A stretch of DNA of 64,000 nt, from the NCBI RefSeq assembly GCF_001705435.1, contig NZ_MDEN01000061.1:124001-188000 (forward strand), read 5' to 3'. The position numbers and the translations under genes were made by a program. The first letter of the stretch is position 1. Each line of letters opens with the position of its first letter. The notes under the pieces were generated by a model that saw only the letters and a list, made by a program, of their open reading frames with translations, had not been told where the DNA came from and did no database searches. The stretch is from Pseudomonas graminis (GTDB taxonomy: Bacteria; Pseudomonadota; Gammaproteobacteria; Pseudomonadales; Pseudomonadaceae). Below are positions 29,066 through 40,292 of the stretch, piece by piece.

Positions 29066-29224
29066 TTACATTTTCCGGGCTTGCTCGATGATCTTTTCCT
29101 GCCGCGCCCAGGCTTTCTCCATGACATCCAGATAAACCCGCTCCTTCTCCTCGAAGGTGGCGTTGCGGACGAAGTCGGAAAACGGCGTCGACTTCACTGT
29201 TTTGAGTTTTTGTGGAGTAGCCAT
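29066..29224 (-). CDS. 52-aa protein coupled to the zeta toxin gene (candidate antitoxin)
   Basis: Small charged, helix-forming protein (MATPQKLKTVKSTPF..., C-terminus EKIIEQARKM). Its ATG overlaps the toxin's TAA (TAATG), and an ideal AGGAGGTA Shine-Dalgarno sits in the last codons of the toxin gene, so it should be translated more strongly than the toxin. That fits an antitoxin, but it lies downstream of the toxin, is shorter than classical epsilon antitoxins and has no fold I recognise. Function is inference from context. Too short for routine gene finders. Confidence 0.7.
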   Translation of the reverse strand: MATPQKLKTVKSTPFSDFVRNATFEEKERVYLDVMEKAWARQEKIIEQARKM

Positions 29225-29940
29225 TATTCGTACCTCCTGGAATTCAGCCTGCGTTCAAGCGATGCCCGATCATAGGTTTCGGGTATGTGGGTGTCAATTT
29301 GCTGGATGTTCTGCCGGTAAGACTTGGTAGAACCATCATGATTCTTGATAAAAACATCCACGGTCACTGCATGGCCAAACTCGTATTTCAAACGGTTCAC
29401 CACCTCCCGAGCCGCAAAGTATTGATCCACGACCCCCTGCATAGGGATGTTCCGGCCCTCCACTTTCTCGCGCGCCTGAACGAACTCCCAGGCTCTCTCG
29501 GGGTTTTGATAGACATAGAGCACCAACACGAACCGACCCCGCTTGAGCGAGCGCCGGATGTTGAGTGAAACCGTGTCGAAATTCGATGCCGTGCCGTCCA
29601 GCAGAAACGATTGCTGCAGCCGCAACGCCTCATCGTGAACGGCAGACACCAAAACAGAAACCGCTCGTTGAAACAGAGAAGAATTACTTCCCGTGTAGCC
29701 GGGCAATTCGGTGCGATAGGTATCCGGGTCGATCCGCAGCACTGATCCGCCGAATCGGCCGAGAAACTCCAGGGATGCTTCGGTTTTACCAGCCCCGGGT
29801 GAGCCCGCCATAAACACCGATACAGGCGAATCCTCCGAAAGGTATATCGAAGGATCCGTCAGCCTCTTTGCAATCTCCTTCCTGTTCGCCTTGGCAAAAA
29901 CAACAGCCTCTTCTGATATCCGTCGATCATCCGTATCCAC
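29224..29940 (-). CDS. Zeta-type toxin (UDP-GlcNAc kinase family P-loop protein)
   Basis: About 238 aa. Walker A GSPGAGKTE (about 46-54), then RIDPDTYR, LLDGTASNF and a late Arg-rich lid, as in zeta/PezT toxins that phosphorylate UDP-N-acetylglucosamine and block wall synthesis. GTG 29940 is chosen because AAGGA lies nine bases upstream. The frame is open to 30057 but without a ribosome site there. Base composition is clearly richer in A+T than the flanking genes, suggesting acquisition. The stop overlaps the start of the 52-aa gene. Activity is inferred from the family. Confidence 0.8.
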   Translation of the reverse strand: MDTDDRRISEEAVVFAKANRKEIAKRLTDPSIYLSEDSPVSVFMAGSPGAGKTEASLEFLGRFGGSVLRIDPDTYRTELPGYTGSNSSLFQRAVSVLVSAVHDEALRLQQSFLLDGTASNFDTVSLNIRRSLKRGRFVLVLYVYQNPERAWEFVQAREKVEGRNIPMQGVVDQYFAAREVVNRLKYEFGHAVTVDVFIKNHDGSTKSYRQNIQQIDTHIPETYDRASLERRLNSRRYE

Positions 29941-30090
29941 AGTCACCCATCCTTTTATGAAGTCACGACAGTCCAGCGCCGCGCAGTATTCACGGGCGCT
30001 TCGACTGCGCCTATCCGACGTCACAAAACGAAACAGGATGCGCTGGTGAGCATTCACCGATGTGGATTCGGATGACGCGCCGTCTTCCCA

Positions 30091-30501
30091 TCACCCCGGC
30101 ATGCACGTGAAGTCCACGCTGTGCCCCAGGGATTTCCCTTTCGCATCCTCAAGCTTCACCCGGTACTCCTCGCCCAGGCTGGACTCCACCAGTTTGTAAT
30201 GCTCGCCCGCCTGGAACTGGCTGAATTGGATACCGGTCTGGCAGTTCATCTCTCCGTTGTCGCCGCTGCGTTCGACGATCAGGTTGACGTCGAGGGTATG
30301 GGCGCCGGGTTTGACTTCGAAGAAGCGGCCGTCATTCAGGCGCTTGCCGTCCAGGTCCTCGGCCATCAGCACGTCGGCGGGCTGTTCCTGCAAGCTGATC
30401 CACGCCTCGCTCGGGTCGGCTTTTGGCATGGGACCGGCGCAGGCGGAGAGCAACGCGACCAGACTGAACATAGGAACCAGCAATAACGATTTGGCTTTCA
30501 T
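30091..30501 (-). CDS. Small lipoprotein of unknown function
   Basis: 136 aa. Type II signal peptide with lipobox LLSAC (cysteine about residue 21). The mature part is mostly beta, with two further cysteines (MNCQTG and FTCMPG) that could form a disulfide. I do not recognise a named family. ATG at 30501. Divergent from the RND operon 206 bp away, with no obvious functional link. Confidence 0.75.
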   Translation of the reverse strand: MKAKSLLLVPMFSLVALLSACAGPMPKADPSEAWISLQEQPADVLMAEDLDGKRLNDGRFFEVKPGAHTLDVNLIVERSGDNGEMNCQTGIQFSQFQAGEHYKLVESSLGEEYRVKLEDAKGKSLGHSVDFTCMPG

Positions 30502-30707
30502 GACACGACCTCGGCAGTTGAAAAAATCCCTGATGTGCAGGGTGGAATTTCGAGGGGCGCAGGGTGCGTGGGCCGCGGATGAACAACAAATGAATCCAGC
30601 ATGAAAGCAACCGGCTCACCGCACTAACGTTTTGTTCATCTGGCTGAAAGCCGCGTGTTAGGTAGGTCAACCAACACTGCGCCCATTCGAAATGGGAGGT
30701 TTACGGC

Positions 30708-33700
30708 ATGCTCGGGCTGGTCAGGACTGCATTGCTAAAGCCGTACACGTTTATCGTGTTGGCGATTTTCATCTGTATTGTCGGGCCGATGGCGGCCCTT
30801 AAAACGCCCACCGATGTGTTTCCGGACATCGGCATTCCGGTGGTCGCGGTGGTCTGGCAATACGCCGGGCTGTCGCCGGATGCCATGGCCGGTCGGGTGA
30901 TCTACACCTACGAGCGCTCGCTGAGCACCACGGTCAACGACATCGAACACATCGAGTCGCAGTCGCTGCCCGGCATGGGCATCGTCAAGATTTTCTTCCA
31001 GCCGGGCGTGGATATCCGCACCGCCAACGCGCAAGTGACCGCGGTCTCACAGACCGTGCTCAAGCAAATGCCGGCGGGCATCACGCCGCCGCTGATCCTC
31101 AACTACAGCGCCTCGACCGTGCCGATCCTGCAGATGGCCTTTTCCAGCCCGACGCTGTCGGAAGCGAAGATTCGCGACCTGGTGCAGAACAGCGTCCGCC
31201 TGCCCCTCAGCGCCGTGCCGGGGCTGGCGATGCCGACGCCCATGGGCGGCAAGCAGCGGCAGATCACCCTGGACCTCGACCCGCAGGCGCTGGCCGCCAA
31301 AGGCCTGTCCGCGCAAGACGTCGGCAACGCACTGGCCGCCGGCAACCAGATCATCCCGGCGGGCACGGCGAAGATGGGCAGCGACGAATACACTGTGCTG
31401 CTCAACAACAGCCCCAAGGCCATCGACGAACTCAATGACCTGCCGATCAAGACCGTCGACGGCGCGCTGATCACCATCGGCCAGGTGGCCCACGTGCGCG
31501 ACGGTTCGCCGCCGCAGACCAATATCGTGCGCGTTGATGGCCGCCGCGCCGTGCTGATGCCGGCACTGAAGAACGGCAACATCTCAACCCTGTCCATCGT
31601 CGACAACATCCGCAACATGCTGCCGCTGATCAACGAGACCCTGCCGCCCGCCCTGAAAACTTCGTTGCTGGGCGATGCCTCGGTGTTCGTCAAAGCGTCG
31701 GTGGGGAGTGTGGCCCGGGAAGGCATCATCGCCGCCTTGCTGACCAGCGTGATGATTCTGCTGTTTCTCGGCAGCTGGCGCTCGACGCTGATCATCGCGG
31801 CGTCGATTCCCCTGGCGGTGCTGTCGGCCATCGCGCTGCTTTCCGTGACCGGACAAACCCTGAACGTGATGACCCTCGGCGGCTTGGCGCTGGCGGTGGG
31901 GATTCTGGTGGACGACGCAACGGTGACCATCGAGAACATCAACTGGCACCTGGAGCAGGGCAAGGCGGTGAAGGACGCGATCATGGACGGTGCGCGGCAG
32001 ATCGTCGGCCCCGCGTTCGTGTCGCTGCTGTGCATCTGCATCGTCTTCGTGCCGATGTTCATGCTGCAAGGGATCGCCGGTTATTTGTTCCGGCCGATGG
32101 CGCTGGCGGTGATCTTCGCCATGGCCAGCTCGTTCCTGCTGTCGCGCACCCTGGTGCCGACCCTGGCGATGTTTCTGCTCAAACCCCACGTGCTGGAAAC
32201 CGGCCCGGGCCATCACCCGGAAGACCCGTTCATCAATCACCACGAAGGCGATCAGCATGGCCGACAACGCAACCTGATCCTGCGCGGCGCGTTGAAATTT
32301 CAGCAGGGTTTCGAGGCACGTTTCTCAACGATTCGCGACACCTACCACGGCCTTCTTGGGCTGGCATTGCAGCGGCGAAAAGCGTTTCTCCTCGGCTTTC
32401 TCGCCTGCGTGCTCGCCAGTTTTGCGCTGCTGCCCACCCTGGGCGAAGACTTCTTCCCGGCCACCGACGCCGGCGCGCTGTCGATGCACGTGCGCCTGCC
32501 ACTGGGCACGCGCATCGAAGAAAGCGCGGCGGCGTTCGACCGCCTCGAGCAGCGCATCCGCGAGATCATCCCGGCGGATGAGCTGGACACGGTGATCGAC
32601 AACATCGGCATCCCCCTGAGCGGCATCGACATGGCCTACAGCAGCAGCGGCACCATCGGACCGCAGGATGGCGACATTCAGGTCACCCTCAAGGCCGATC
32701 ACGCGCCAACCGCCGATTACGTCAAACGCCTGCGCGAAGCCCTGCCGCAAAGCTTCCCCGGCAGCCAGTTCGCCTTCATGCCCGCCGACATCAGCAGCCA
32801 GATCCTCAACTTCGGTGCACCGGCGCCACTGGACCTGAAAATCTCCGGCCCCAACGGCGACGCCAACCGCGCCTACGCACTGGAACTGCAGCGCCTTTTG
32901 CAGCATGTGCCGGGCATCGCCGACCTGCGCATTCAGCAATCCACCGGTTACCCGTCGTTGCAGGTGAACGTGGATCGACTGCGGGCCAAGCAACTGGGGA
33001 TCACCGAAAAAGACGTGACCACCAGCCTCGGCGCTTCCCTGGCCGGGACCTCCCAGGTGGCGCCAACGTACTGGCTGAACCCGAAAAACGGCGTCTCGTA
33101 TTCGGTGGTCGCGGCGACACCGCAGTACCGTCTCGACAGCCTGCCGAGCCTCGAAGCCCTGCCGATTACCGGCAGCAACGGGCAGTCGCAGATTCTCGGC
33201 GGCCTGGCGACGATCAGCCGCGCCGACAGCCCGGCGGTGGTCACGCACTACAACATTCAGCCGACCCTGGACCTGTTCGCCAACGTGCAGGGCCGCGACC
33301 TCGGCGGCGTGGCGGCGGACATCCAGAAGGTCATCGACGAGACCGCGCACCTGCGGCCCAAAGGCGCGACGGTCAGCCTGCACGGACAGATCGATGCGTT
33401 GCATGAAGCGTTCAGCGGTTTGAGCCTGGGCCTGCTCGGCGCGGTAGTGCTGATCTACTTGCTCATCGTGGTCAACTTTCAATCGTGGATCGATCCGTTC
33501 GTGATCATCACCGCCCTCCCCGCCGCGCTGGCCGGCATCGTCTGGATGCTGTTCCTCAGCGGCACGTCGCTGTCGGTACCGGCGCTAACCGGGGCGATCC
33601 TCTGCATGGGCGTGGCCACCGCCAACTCGATTCTGGTGGTGAGTTTCTGCCGCGAGCGCCTTGCCGAACACGGCGATGCCCTGCTCGCCGCGATGGAGGC

Positions 33701-33938
33701 TGGCTACACGCGCTTCCGCCCGGTGTGCATGACCGCGCTGGCGATGATCATCGGCATGCTGCCGCTGGCGATTTCCCAGGAACAGAACGCGCCGCTCGGC
33801 CGTGCGGTGATCGGCGGCCTGATCCTCGCCACCACTGCCACCCTGCTGTTCGTGCCGGTGGTGTTCAGCCTCGTCCACCGCCACTCAAAACCCTTGCCTG
33901 CGAATGCCCTTGATGGAGAAACACCCCATGTCGTCTGA
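30708..33938 (+). CDS. RND efflux transporter, inner-membrane subunit
   Basis: 1076 aa, full AcrB/MdtB-like length. Helix 1 and two large periplasmic loops are present. The proton-relay acidic pair is GILVDDATVTIEN (about residue 400). The C-terminal half repeats the fold and ends with the usual R/H-rich tail. First gene of an operon ordered transporter - adaptor - outer-membrane factor, unlike the common adaptor-first order. The 3' end overlaps the adaptor start by 11 bp. Substrates cannot be deduced and no regulator is adjacent. Confidence 0.92.
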   Translation: MLGLVRTALLKPYTFIVLAIFICIVGPMAALKTPTDVFPDIGIPVVAVVWQYAGLSPDAMAGRVIYTYERSLSTTVNDIEHIESQSLPGMGIVKIFFQPGVDIRTANAQVTAVSQTVLKQMPAGITPPLILNYSASTVPILQMAFSSPTLSEAKIRDLVQNSVRLPLSAVPGLAMPTPMGGKQRQITLDLDPQALAAKGLSAQDVGNALAAGNQIIPAGTAKMGSDEYTVLLNNSPKAIDELNDLPIKTVDGALITIGQVAHVRDGSPPQTNIVRVDGRRAVLMPALKNGNISTLSIVDNIRNMLPLINETLPPALKTSLLGDASVFVKASVGSVAREGIIAALLTSVMILLFLGSWRSTLIIAASIPLAVLSAIALLSVTGQTLNVMTLGGLALAVGILVDDATVTIENINWHLEQGKAVKDAIMDGARQIVGPAFVSLLCICIVFVPMFMLQGIAGYLFRPMALAVIFAMASSFLLSRTLVPTLAMFLLKPHVLETGPGHHPEDPFINHHEGDQHGRQRNLILRGALKFQQGFEARFSTIRDTYHGLLGLALQRRKAFLLGFLACVLASFALLPTLGEDFFPATDAGALSMHVRLPLGTRIEESAAAFDRLEQRIREIIPADELDTVIDNIGIPLSGIDMAYSSSGTIGPQDGDIQVTLKADHAPTADYVKRLREALPQSFPGSQFAFMPADISSQILNFGAPAPLDLKISGPNGDANRAYALELQRLLQHVPGIADLRIQQSTGYPSLQVNVDRLRAKQLGITEKDVTTSLGASLAGTSQVAPTYWLNPKNGVSYSVVAATPQYRLDSLPSLEALPITGSNGQSQILGGLATISRADSPAVVTHYNIQPTLDLFANVQGRDLGGVAADIQKVIDETAHLRPKGATVSLHGQIDALHEAFSGLSLGLLGAVVLIYLLIVVNFQSWIDPFVIITALPAALAGIVWMLFLSGTSLSVPALTGAILCMGVATANSILVVSFCRERLAEHGDALLAAMEAGYTRFRPVCMTALAMIIGMLPLAISQEQNAPLGRAVIGGLILATTATLLFVPVVFSLVHRHSKPLPANALDGETPHVV

Positions 33939-35094
33939 ACACGCCCCTTCGCGCAAACGCCTGATGTTGCTCGGCATTGGCGGCCTGACTTTGGCGGCGC
34001 TGCTGGTCGCCAATGGCCTCGCCGCACGCACCCGCGAGGCACACGCCGTCGACGCCTGGACCGAGCGGCAATCGGTGCCCGTTGTCAGCTTTGTCGTGCC
34101 GACCCAAAGCGACCAAGGCAACACCCTGCGCCTGCCCGCGCGCCTCGAGGCCTGGAGCAATGCGGCGATCAACGCACGGGTCAGCGGTTACCTGAAAGAC
34201 TGGGACGCCGACATCGGCAGCCATGTGCAGGCCGGTCAGGTACTGGCCCACATCGACAGCCCCGAACTCGACCAGCAACTGGCTCAGGCCCGGGCGCGTC
34301 TGGCCCAGCAACACGCCAGCGCGCGCATCGCCCAGACCACGGCGGCACGCTGGCAGCACCTGCTGACAACCCATTCGGTGTCGCAACAGGAAGTGGATGA
34401 AAAAGTCTCCACCGCCGTCGCCGCCAATGCCGATGTGCAAGCGGCAAACGCCGACTATCAAAGGATCGTGGCGCTGGAGGATTACAAGACCATTCGCGCG
34501 CCATTCAGTGGCACTGTCACCGCGCGCAACACCGACATCGGTCAGTTGATCAAAGCCGATGACGGCGGCGCCCGCCCGCTGTTCAGCCTCGCCGACACCC
34601 ATCGCCTGCGGCTGTATGTGCCGATCCCGCAGAACTACGCCAGCGTGGTCCGCCCCGGCATGCAGGTTCAGCTAAGCGTGCCCGAGCATCCGGGGCAGAC
34701 CTACAGGGCGACATTGCTGGGGGATTCCACAGCGGTGGATCCGCGCTCCGGCACCCTGCTGGCCCAGTTCATCGCCGACAACCCGGACGGCGCGCTGATG
34801 CCCGGCGACTACGCCGACGCCACGCTGCCGGTAAACAACGCCAGCGGCGGGCTGAGCATTCCGGCCAGCGCGCTGATCTTCCGCGCCAAAGGCACCCAGG
34901 TTGCCACCCTCGACCGCACCGGCCATGTGCACCTGCGCGACATCCACATCGCGATGGATCTGGGGGACCGGCTGATCATCGATCAAGGCCTCAAGCCGGC
35001 CGATCACGTCATCGATAACCCGCCCGATGCGCTGCGGGAGAACGATGCCGTGCAACTGGCGTACGCCGGAGGTGACCATGCGTACAAGGCTTGA
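33928..35094 (+). CDS. RND periplasmic adaptor (membrane fusion protein)
   Basis: 388 aa. An N-terminal anchor helix (about 15-35) is followed by a lipoyl/barrel-sandwich split around an alpha-hairpin (LAQARARLAQQHASARIAQT region), with ARVSGYLKDWDADIGSHVQAGQ and IRAPFSGTVTARNTDIGQLI typical of HlyD/AcrA adaptors. ATG 33928 follows GGAG and overlaps the transporter gene; an in-frame ATG at 33904 is less likely. It bridges the transporter and the outer-membrane channel encoded next. Confidence 0.88.
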   Translation: MSSEHAPSRKRLMLLGIGGLTLAALLVANGLAARTREAHAVDAWTERQSVPVVSFVVPTQSDQGNTLRLPARLEAWSNAAINARVSGYLKDWDADIGSHVQAGQVLAHIDSPELDQQLAQARARLAQQHASARIAQTTAARWQHLLTTHSVSQQEVDEKVSTAVAANADVQAANADYQRIVALEDYKTIRAPFSGTVTARNTDIGQLIKADDGGARPLFSLADTHRLRLYVPIPQNYASVVRPGMQVQLSVPEHPGQTYRATLLGDSTAVDPRSGTLLAQFIADNPDGALMPGDYADATLPVNNASGGLSIPASALIFRAKGTQVATLDRTGHVHLRDIHIAMDLGDRLIIDQGLKPADHVIDNPPDALRENDAVQLAYAGGDHAYKA

Positions 35095-36487
35095 AGCGCT
35101 GGCGCTGGCCGTCGCCGTGACGCTGCAGGGCTGTTCGCTCGCCCCCGTTTATCAGGCGCCGGCGGTTCAACTGCCCGCGCATTTCGCCGAGGACGCCGGG
35201 CCCTGGCATCCGGCGCAGCCTGCCGATACGGTGCAAGCCCAGTGGTGGGAAGCGTTCGAGGACGCGCAACTGAATGACCTGCAACAACGGCTGCTCAATG
35301 CCAACCCGGACCTGACCGCTGCGCTGGCCCACTACGACGCCGCGCTCGCGTATACCGGTCAGCTGCACGCGGGCCTGATGCCTCAGGTCAACGCCAGCCT
35401 GAGCCCGGTTCGTCAGCGGCAGTCGGATCGCCGGCCATTGCGCGGTGGCACGCAACCCTCGGTCTACGACAGCGACACCGCCGGTTTCAGCCTGAATTTC
35501 GACCCGGACCTGTGGGGCAAAATCCGCAATCAAGTGGCGGCCGGCGACGCTCAGGCTCAAGCCTCGGCGGACGATCTGGCGGTTGCGCGCCTGAGCCTGC
35601 AACACCAGTTGGCGACGCTGTATGTGCAGGTGCGCGGGCTGGACGCGCAAAGCCGCATCCTGCAGACCTCGCTGGACGATTACACCCAGGCCCTGCAACT
35701 GACCCGCGATCGCTACGAGGGGAAGATCGCGTCGGCACTGGACCTGACCCGTGCGCAAAGCCAGCTCGCCGAGGCCCGGGCGCAGCTGGATGACGTCAAC
35801 GCCCAGCGCGACCTCAGCGAACACGCCATCGCCGAACTGGTGGGCGCGATGCCCGGAGATGTTCATCTGGCCCAGAACGCGCAACCGCTGAAACTGCCCG
35901 GCATCCCCCACACTTTGCCCGGCAGCCTGCTGCAACAGCGCCCCGACGTCGCCGCCGCAGAGCGTCGCGTGTTCGCCGCCAACGCCAACATCGGCGTGGC
36001 GAAAGCGGCGTGGTACCCGGACTTCAGCCTGACCGGCCTGCTCGGCGGGCAAACCCAGGGCAGCGGCAATCTGCTGGCGGCAGCCAATCGTTACTGGGCG
36101 CTGGGGCCGCTGGTCAACCTGCCGATTTTCGACGGCGGCCGCCGCAGCGCGAACGAGCGGCAAGCCAAGGCCGAATTCGAAGAAGCCGCCGCGCACTACC
36201 ACAGCCAGGTGCTCAAGGCGGTGTGCGAGGTGGAAGACAATCTGGGTCAGCTGCGCGATCTGCAGCGCGAGTCCGAGGACCAGCGCGCCGCCGTCGACGC
36301 CGCACAAAGCGCCGAACAGATGGCGATGAGCAGCTACCAGGCCGGGGCCGCGAGTTACCTGGATGTAGTGACCGCGCAAACTGCGGCGCTTCAGGCAAAA
36401 CGGCGGTTGCAGGTGGTTGAGACCAGCAGATTGCAGGCCAGTGTCGGGCTGATGGCGGCGTTGGGTGGGGGGTGGAAAAGCGGGTGA
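35078..36487 (+). CDS. Outer-membrane efflux lipoprotein (NodT/OprM family)
   Basis: 469 aa. Lipoprotein signal peptide with lipobox LQGC (cysteine about residue 17). Two OEP repeats with long coiled-coil helices, for example LTRAQSQLAEARAQLDDV, and the family motif QRPDVAAAERRVFAANANIGVAKAAWYPDFSL. It forms the trimeric outer-membrane duct for this RND pump. ATG 35078 has a strong GGAGG and overlaps the adaptor's 3' end by 17 bp, so all three genes are translationally linked. Confidence 0.9.
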   Translation: MRTRLEALALAVAVTLQGCSLAPVYQAPAVQLPAHFAEDAGPWHPAQPADTVQAQWWEAFEDAQLNDLQQRLLNANPDLTAALAHYDAALAYTGQLHAGLMPQVNASLSPVRQRQSDRRPLRGGTQPSVYDSDTAGFSLNFDPDLWGKIRNQVAAGDAQAQASADDLAVARLSLQHQLATLYVQVRGLDAQSRILQTSLDDYTQALQLTRDRYEGKIASALDLTRAQSQLAEARAQLDDVNAQRDLSEHAIAELVGAMPGDVHLAQNAQPLKLPGIPHTLPGSLLQQRPDVAAAERRVFAANANIGVAKAAWYPDFSLTGLLGGQTQGSGNLLAAANRYWALGPLVNLPIFDGGRRSANERQAKAEFEEAAAHYHSQVLKAVCEVEDNLGQLRDLQRESEDQRAAVDAAQSAEQMAMSSYQAGAASYLDVVTAQTAALQAKRRLQVVETSRLQASVGLMAALGGGWKSG

Positions 36488-36535
36488 GTTTGTCGGCGCC
36501 GGCGCTGATCTTCCCGCTGAAAGATCCCGGGACAC

Positions 36536-37000
36536 GTGGGAGTGACCGGGGTGGCGCTCGATCCTGTTCACGAAGAGGCCGAGGCATTCAGCTACATTCT
36601 CTGCCGGCTGAAAGTGAGCCTTCGCGAGCAAGCTCGACTCCCACGGGATGGTGGTTCGGCTCGATATTTCGGCCAGTTCGGGGGACCTGTGGGAGTGAGC
36701 TTGCTCACGAAGGGGCCGGGGCATGCAACCACTTTCTCTGGCGGCTGAAAGTAAGTCTTCGCGAGCAAGCTCGACTCCCACGGGATGGTGGTGCGCCTCG
36801 GAATCTCAGGTTGCTGCAGGACTTGTGGGAGTGAGCTTGCTCACGAAGAGGCCGGGGCATTCAGCCACTTTTCTGGTGACTGAAAGTAAGTATTCGCGAG
36901 CAAGCTCGACTCCCACGGGATGGTGGTTCGGCTCGATATTTCGGCCAGTTCGGGGGACCTGTGGGATTGACCGCGGTGGCGGCCCACCTTGTTCACGAAG
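36536..37000. repeat. Tandem REPIN array, family B, period about 136 bp
   Basis: REP arms at 36536-36575 (degenerate), 36621-36644 (-), 36689-36712 (+), 36758-36781 (-), 36825-36848 (+), 36893-36916 (-) and 36961-37000 (degenerate +). Core GTGGGAGTGAGCTTGCTCAC. Spacers are themselves repeated: a stretch of about 50 bp after the 36644 REP recurs after the 36916 REP. The array fills the gap between the RND operon and the RAYT gene, and the last REP overlaps the RAYT stop codon. Confidence 0.93.
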
Positions 37001-37556
37001 ACTCATTGATGGGCAATGACTCAGGCAGATCATTGTTGATTCCTAATAAAAGCTTAAGAAACTCACTCCCGGACTCTCCGAACTCCACCCCTGAACCTGG
37101 CAACCCAATGGAGTCCCATAGTGGATAATCTCCGACCCGGCTGACTAACCCTGCCCGGAGAGGATTGGCCACGATATAGCGGGCGAAGTGAATCAGATCA
37201 TCCTCATGGCGTGCGGCTGCATCGTGATATCCAGGCTGCCACAGTCGCCCCTGATTGCCGGTGACCCTGTTCACCGCAATGGCGGTCTTCGACTTGACTC
37301 GCTGAACAATGCCCGCAAGCGAGCCATGATGAAGCTTCACTAACCAGTGAAAATGGTCAGGCATCACAACCCACGCCAGCGTTTTTGCAAATCCGCACTC
37401 GTGCACCTCTCTCATTTCCTTTACGAGCAGCCGACCCACCCGCCAATCACTAAAATCATCTCTCATACGGTCAAGCCGGGAGGTAACCAGATAGATCCTC
37501 CCCATTTCGGAATACCGCCCTATGCGCAAGCTGTGCGAACGCGCTTTCGTGACCAT
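36993..37556 (-). CDS. RAYT: REP-associated tyrosine transposase (Y1_Tnp)
   Basis: 187 aa, single-strand DNA transposase related to IS200/IS605 TnpA. The divalent-metal HxH motif is MPDHFHWLV and the catalytic Tyr is in ARYIVANPLRAGLV, the usual RAYT signature. ATG 37556 has GAGG eight bases upstream; the frame is open to 37631. The protein appears intact. RAYTs mobilise or propagate REP/REPIN sequences, and the adjacent array fits that. The stop codon is supplied by REP sequence. No second copy is in the window. Confidence 0.9.
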   Translation of the reverse strand: MVTKARSHSLRIGRYSEMGRIYLVTSRLDRMRDDFSDWRVGRLLVKEMREVHECGFAKTLAWVVMPDHFHWLVKLHHGSLAGIVQRVKSKTAIAVNRVTGNQGRLWQPGYHDAAARHEDDLIHFARYIVANPLRAGLVSRVGDYPLWDSIGLPGSGVEFGESGSEFLKLLLGINNDLPESLPINESS

Positions 37557-37672
37557 GCTGACTACCTCGACTGTGGATGCACAAACCACGGTAGCCGCTT
37601 CATGAGCCATGCCTGTGAGGGTGTATTTCACGCTATGTCCTGTTCATCCAACGCGGATGCACCCGGCCGCGC

Positions 37673-37703
37673 AAACAACAACGCCTCCACAAGGGAGGCG
37701 TTG
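37673..37703 (-). terminator. Terminator of katG
   Basis: Ten-base-pair stem CAACGCCTCC/GGAGGCGTTG with a 5-nt loop and a TTGTTT tail on the minus strand, 35 bp after the katG stop. Confidence 0.8.
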
Positions 37704-37737
37704 GGTCTTGCAGGTCGAGGGCTATGAAGCACGTACC

Positions 37738-40011
<2,274 letters not shown>

Positions 40012-40108
40012 CTAATCACCTTCTTGTTTACTTTTTACTTTTCGGCCATCTACGAGACGGCTAACGCTAACACTCGCACAAGACTAGCCGACTCGGGCCA
40101 ATCGTCTA

Positions 40109-40145
40109 ATAGGCAAATGTTTTGGCGACCATAGAGTGATTCTGT
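40109..40145. promoter_or_regulatory. Candidate OxyR box upstream of katG
   Basis: ATAG-N7-TTTT-N7-ATAG-N7-CTGT, i.e. the OxyR consensus ATAG-N7-CTAT-N7-ATAG-N7-CTAT with exact spacing. Two elements are perfect, one is 3/4 and one 2/4. About 100 bp upstream of the katG start. The inner consensus bases do not all match, so this is a candidate. Confidence 0.5.
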
Positions 40146-40292
40146 TAGCGGAGTATTTAACCCGGATGCTTGTATTTTCCGGCGCTTGGGCCTAACTGTA
40201 CGTGGAGCATCACGTGCAGATTGCAGCATCAGGTGCAGAGCCGGCGTCGACCGGCGTTTTGATCACCGTGGCAACATCCAGGAGATTTTGGC

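Noticed and set aside
29941..30057. 39-codon extension of the zeta toxin gene
   Set aside because: The open frame continues, but the GTG at 30057 lacks a ribosome site while the GTG at 29940 has AAGGA; kept only as an alternative start.
36536..37000. CRISPR-like array
   Set aside because: The repeats are inverted REP arms with ~136-bp periods and repeated spacers; no cas genes or typical 28-37-bp direct repeats with unique spacers are present.
40169..40200. Sigma-32 promoter for the Hsp20 gene
   Set aside because: CTTGTA followed by GGGCCTAACT is only a partial match to the heat-shock consensus, too weak to list as a feature.
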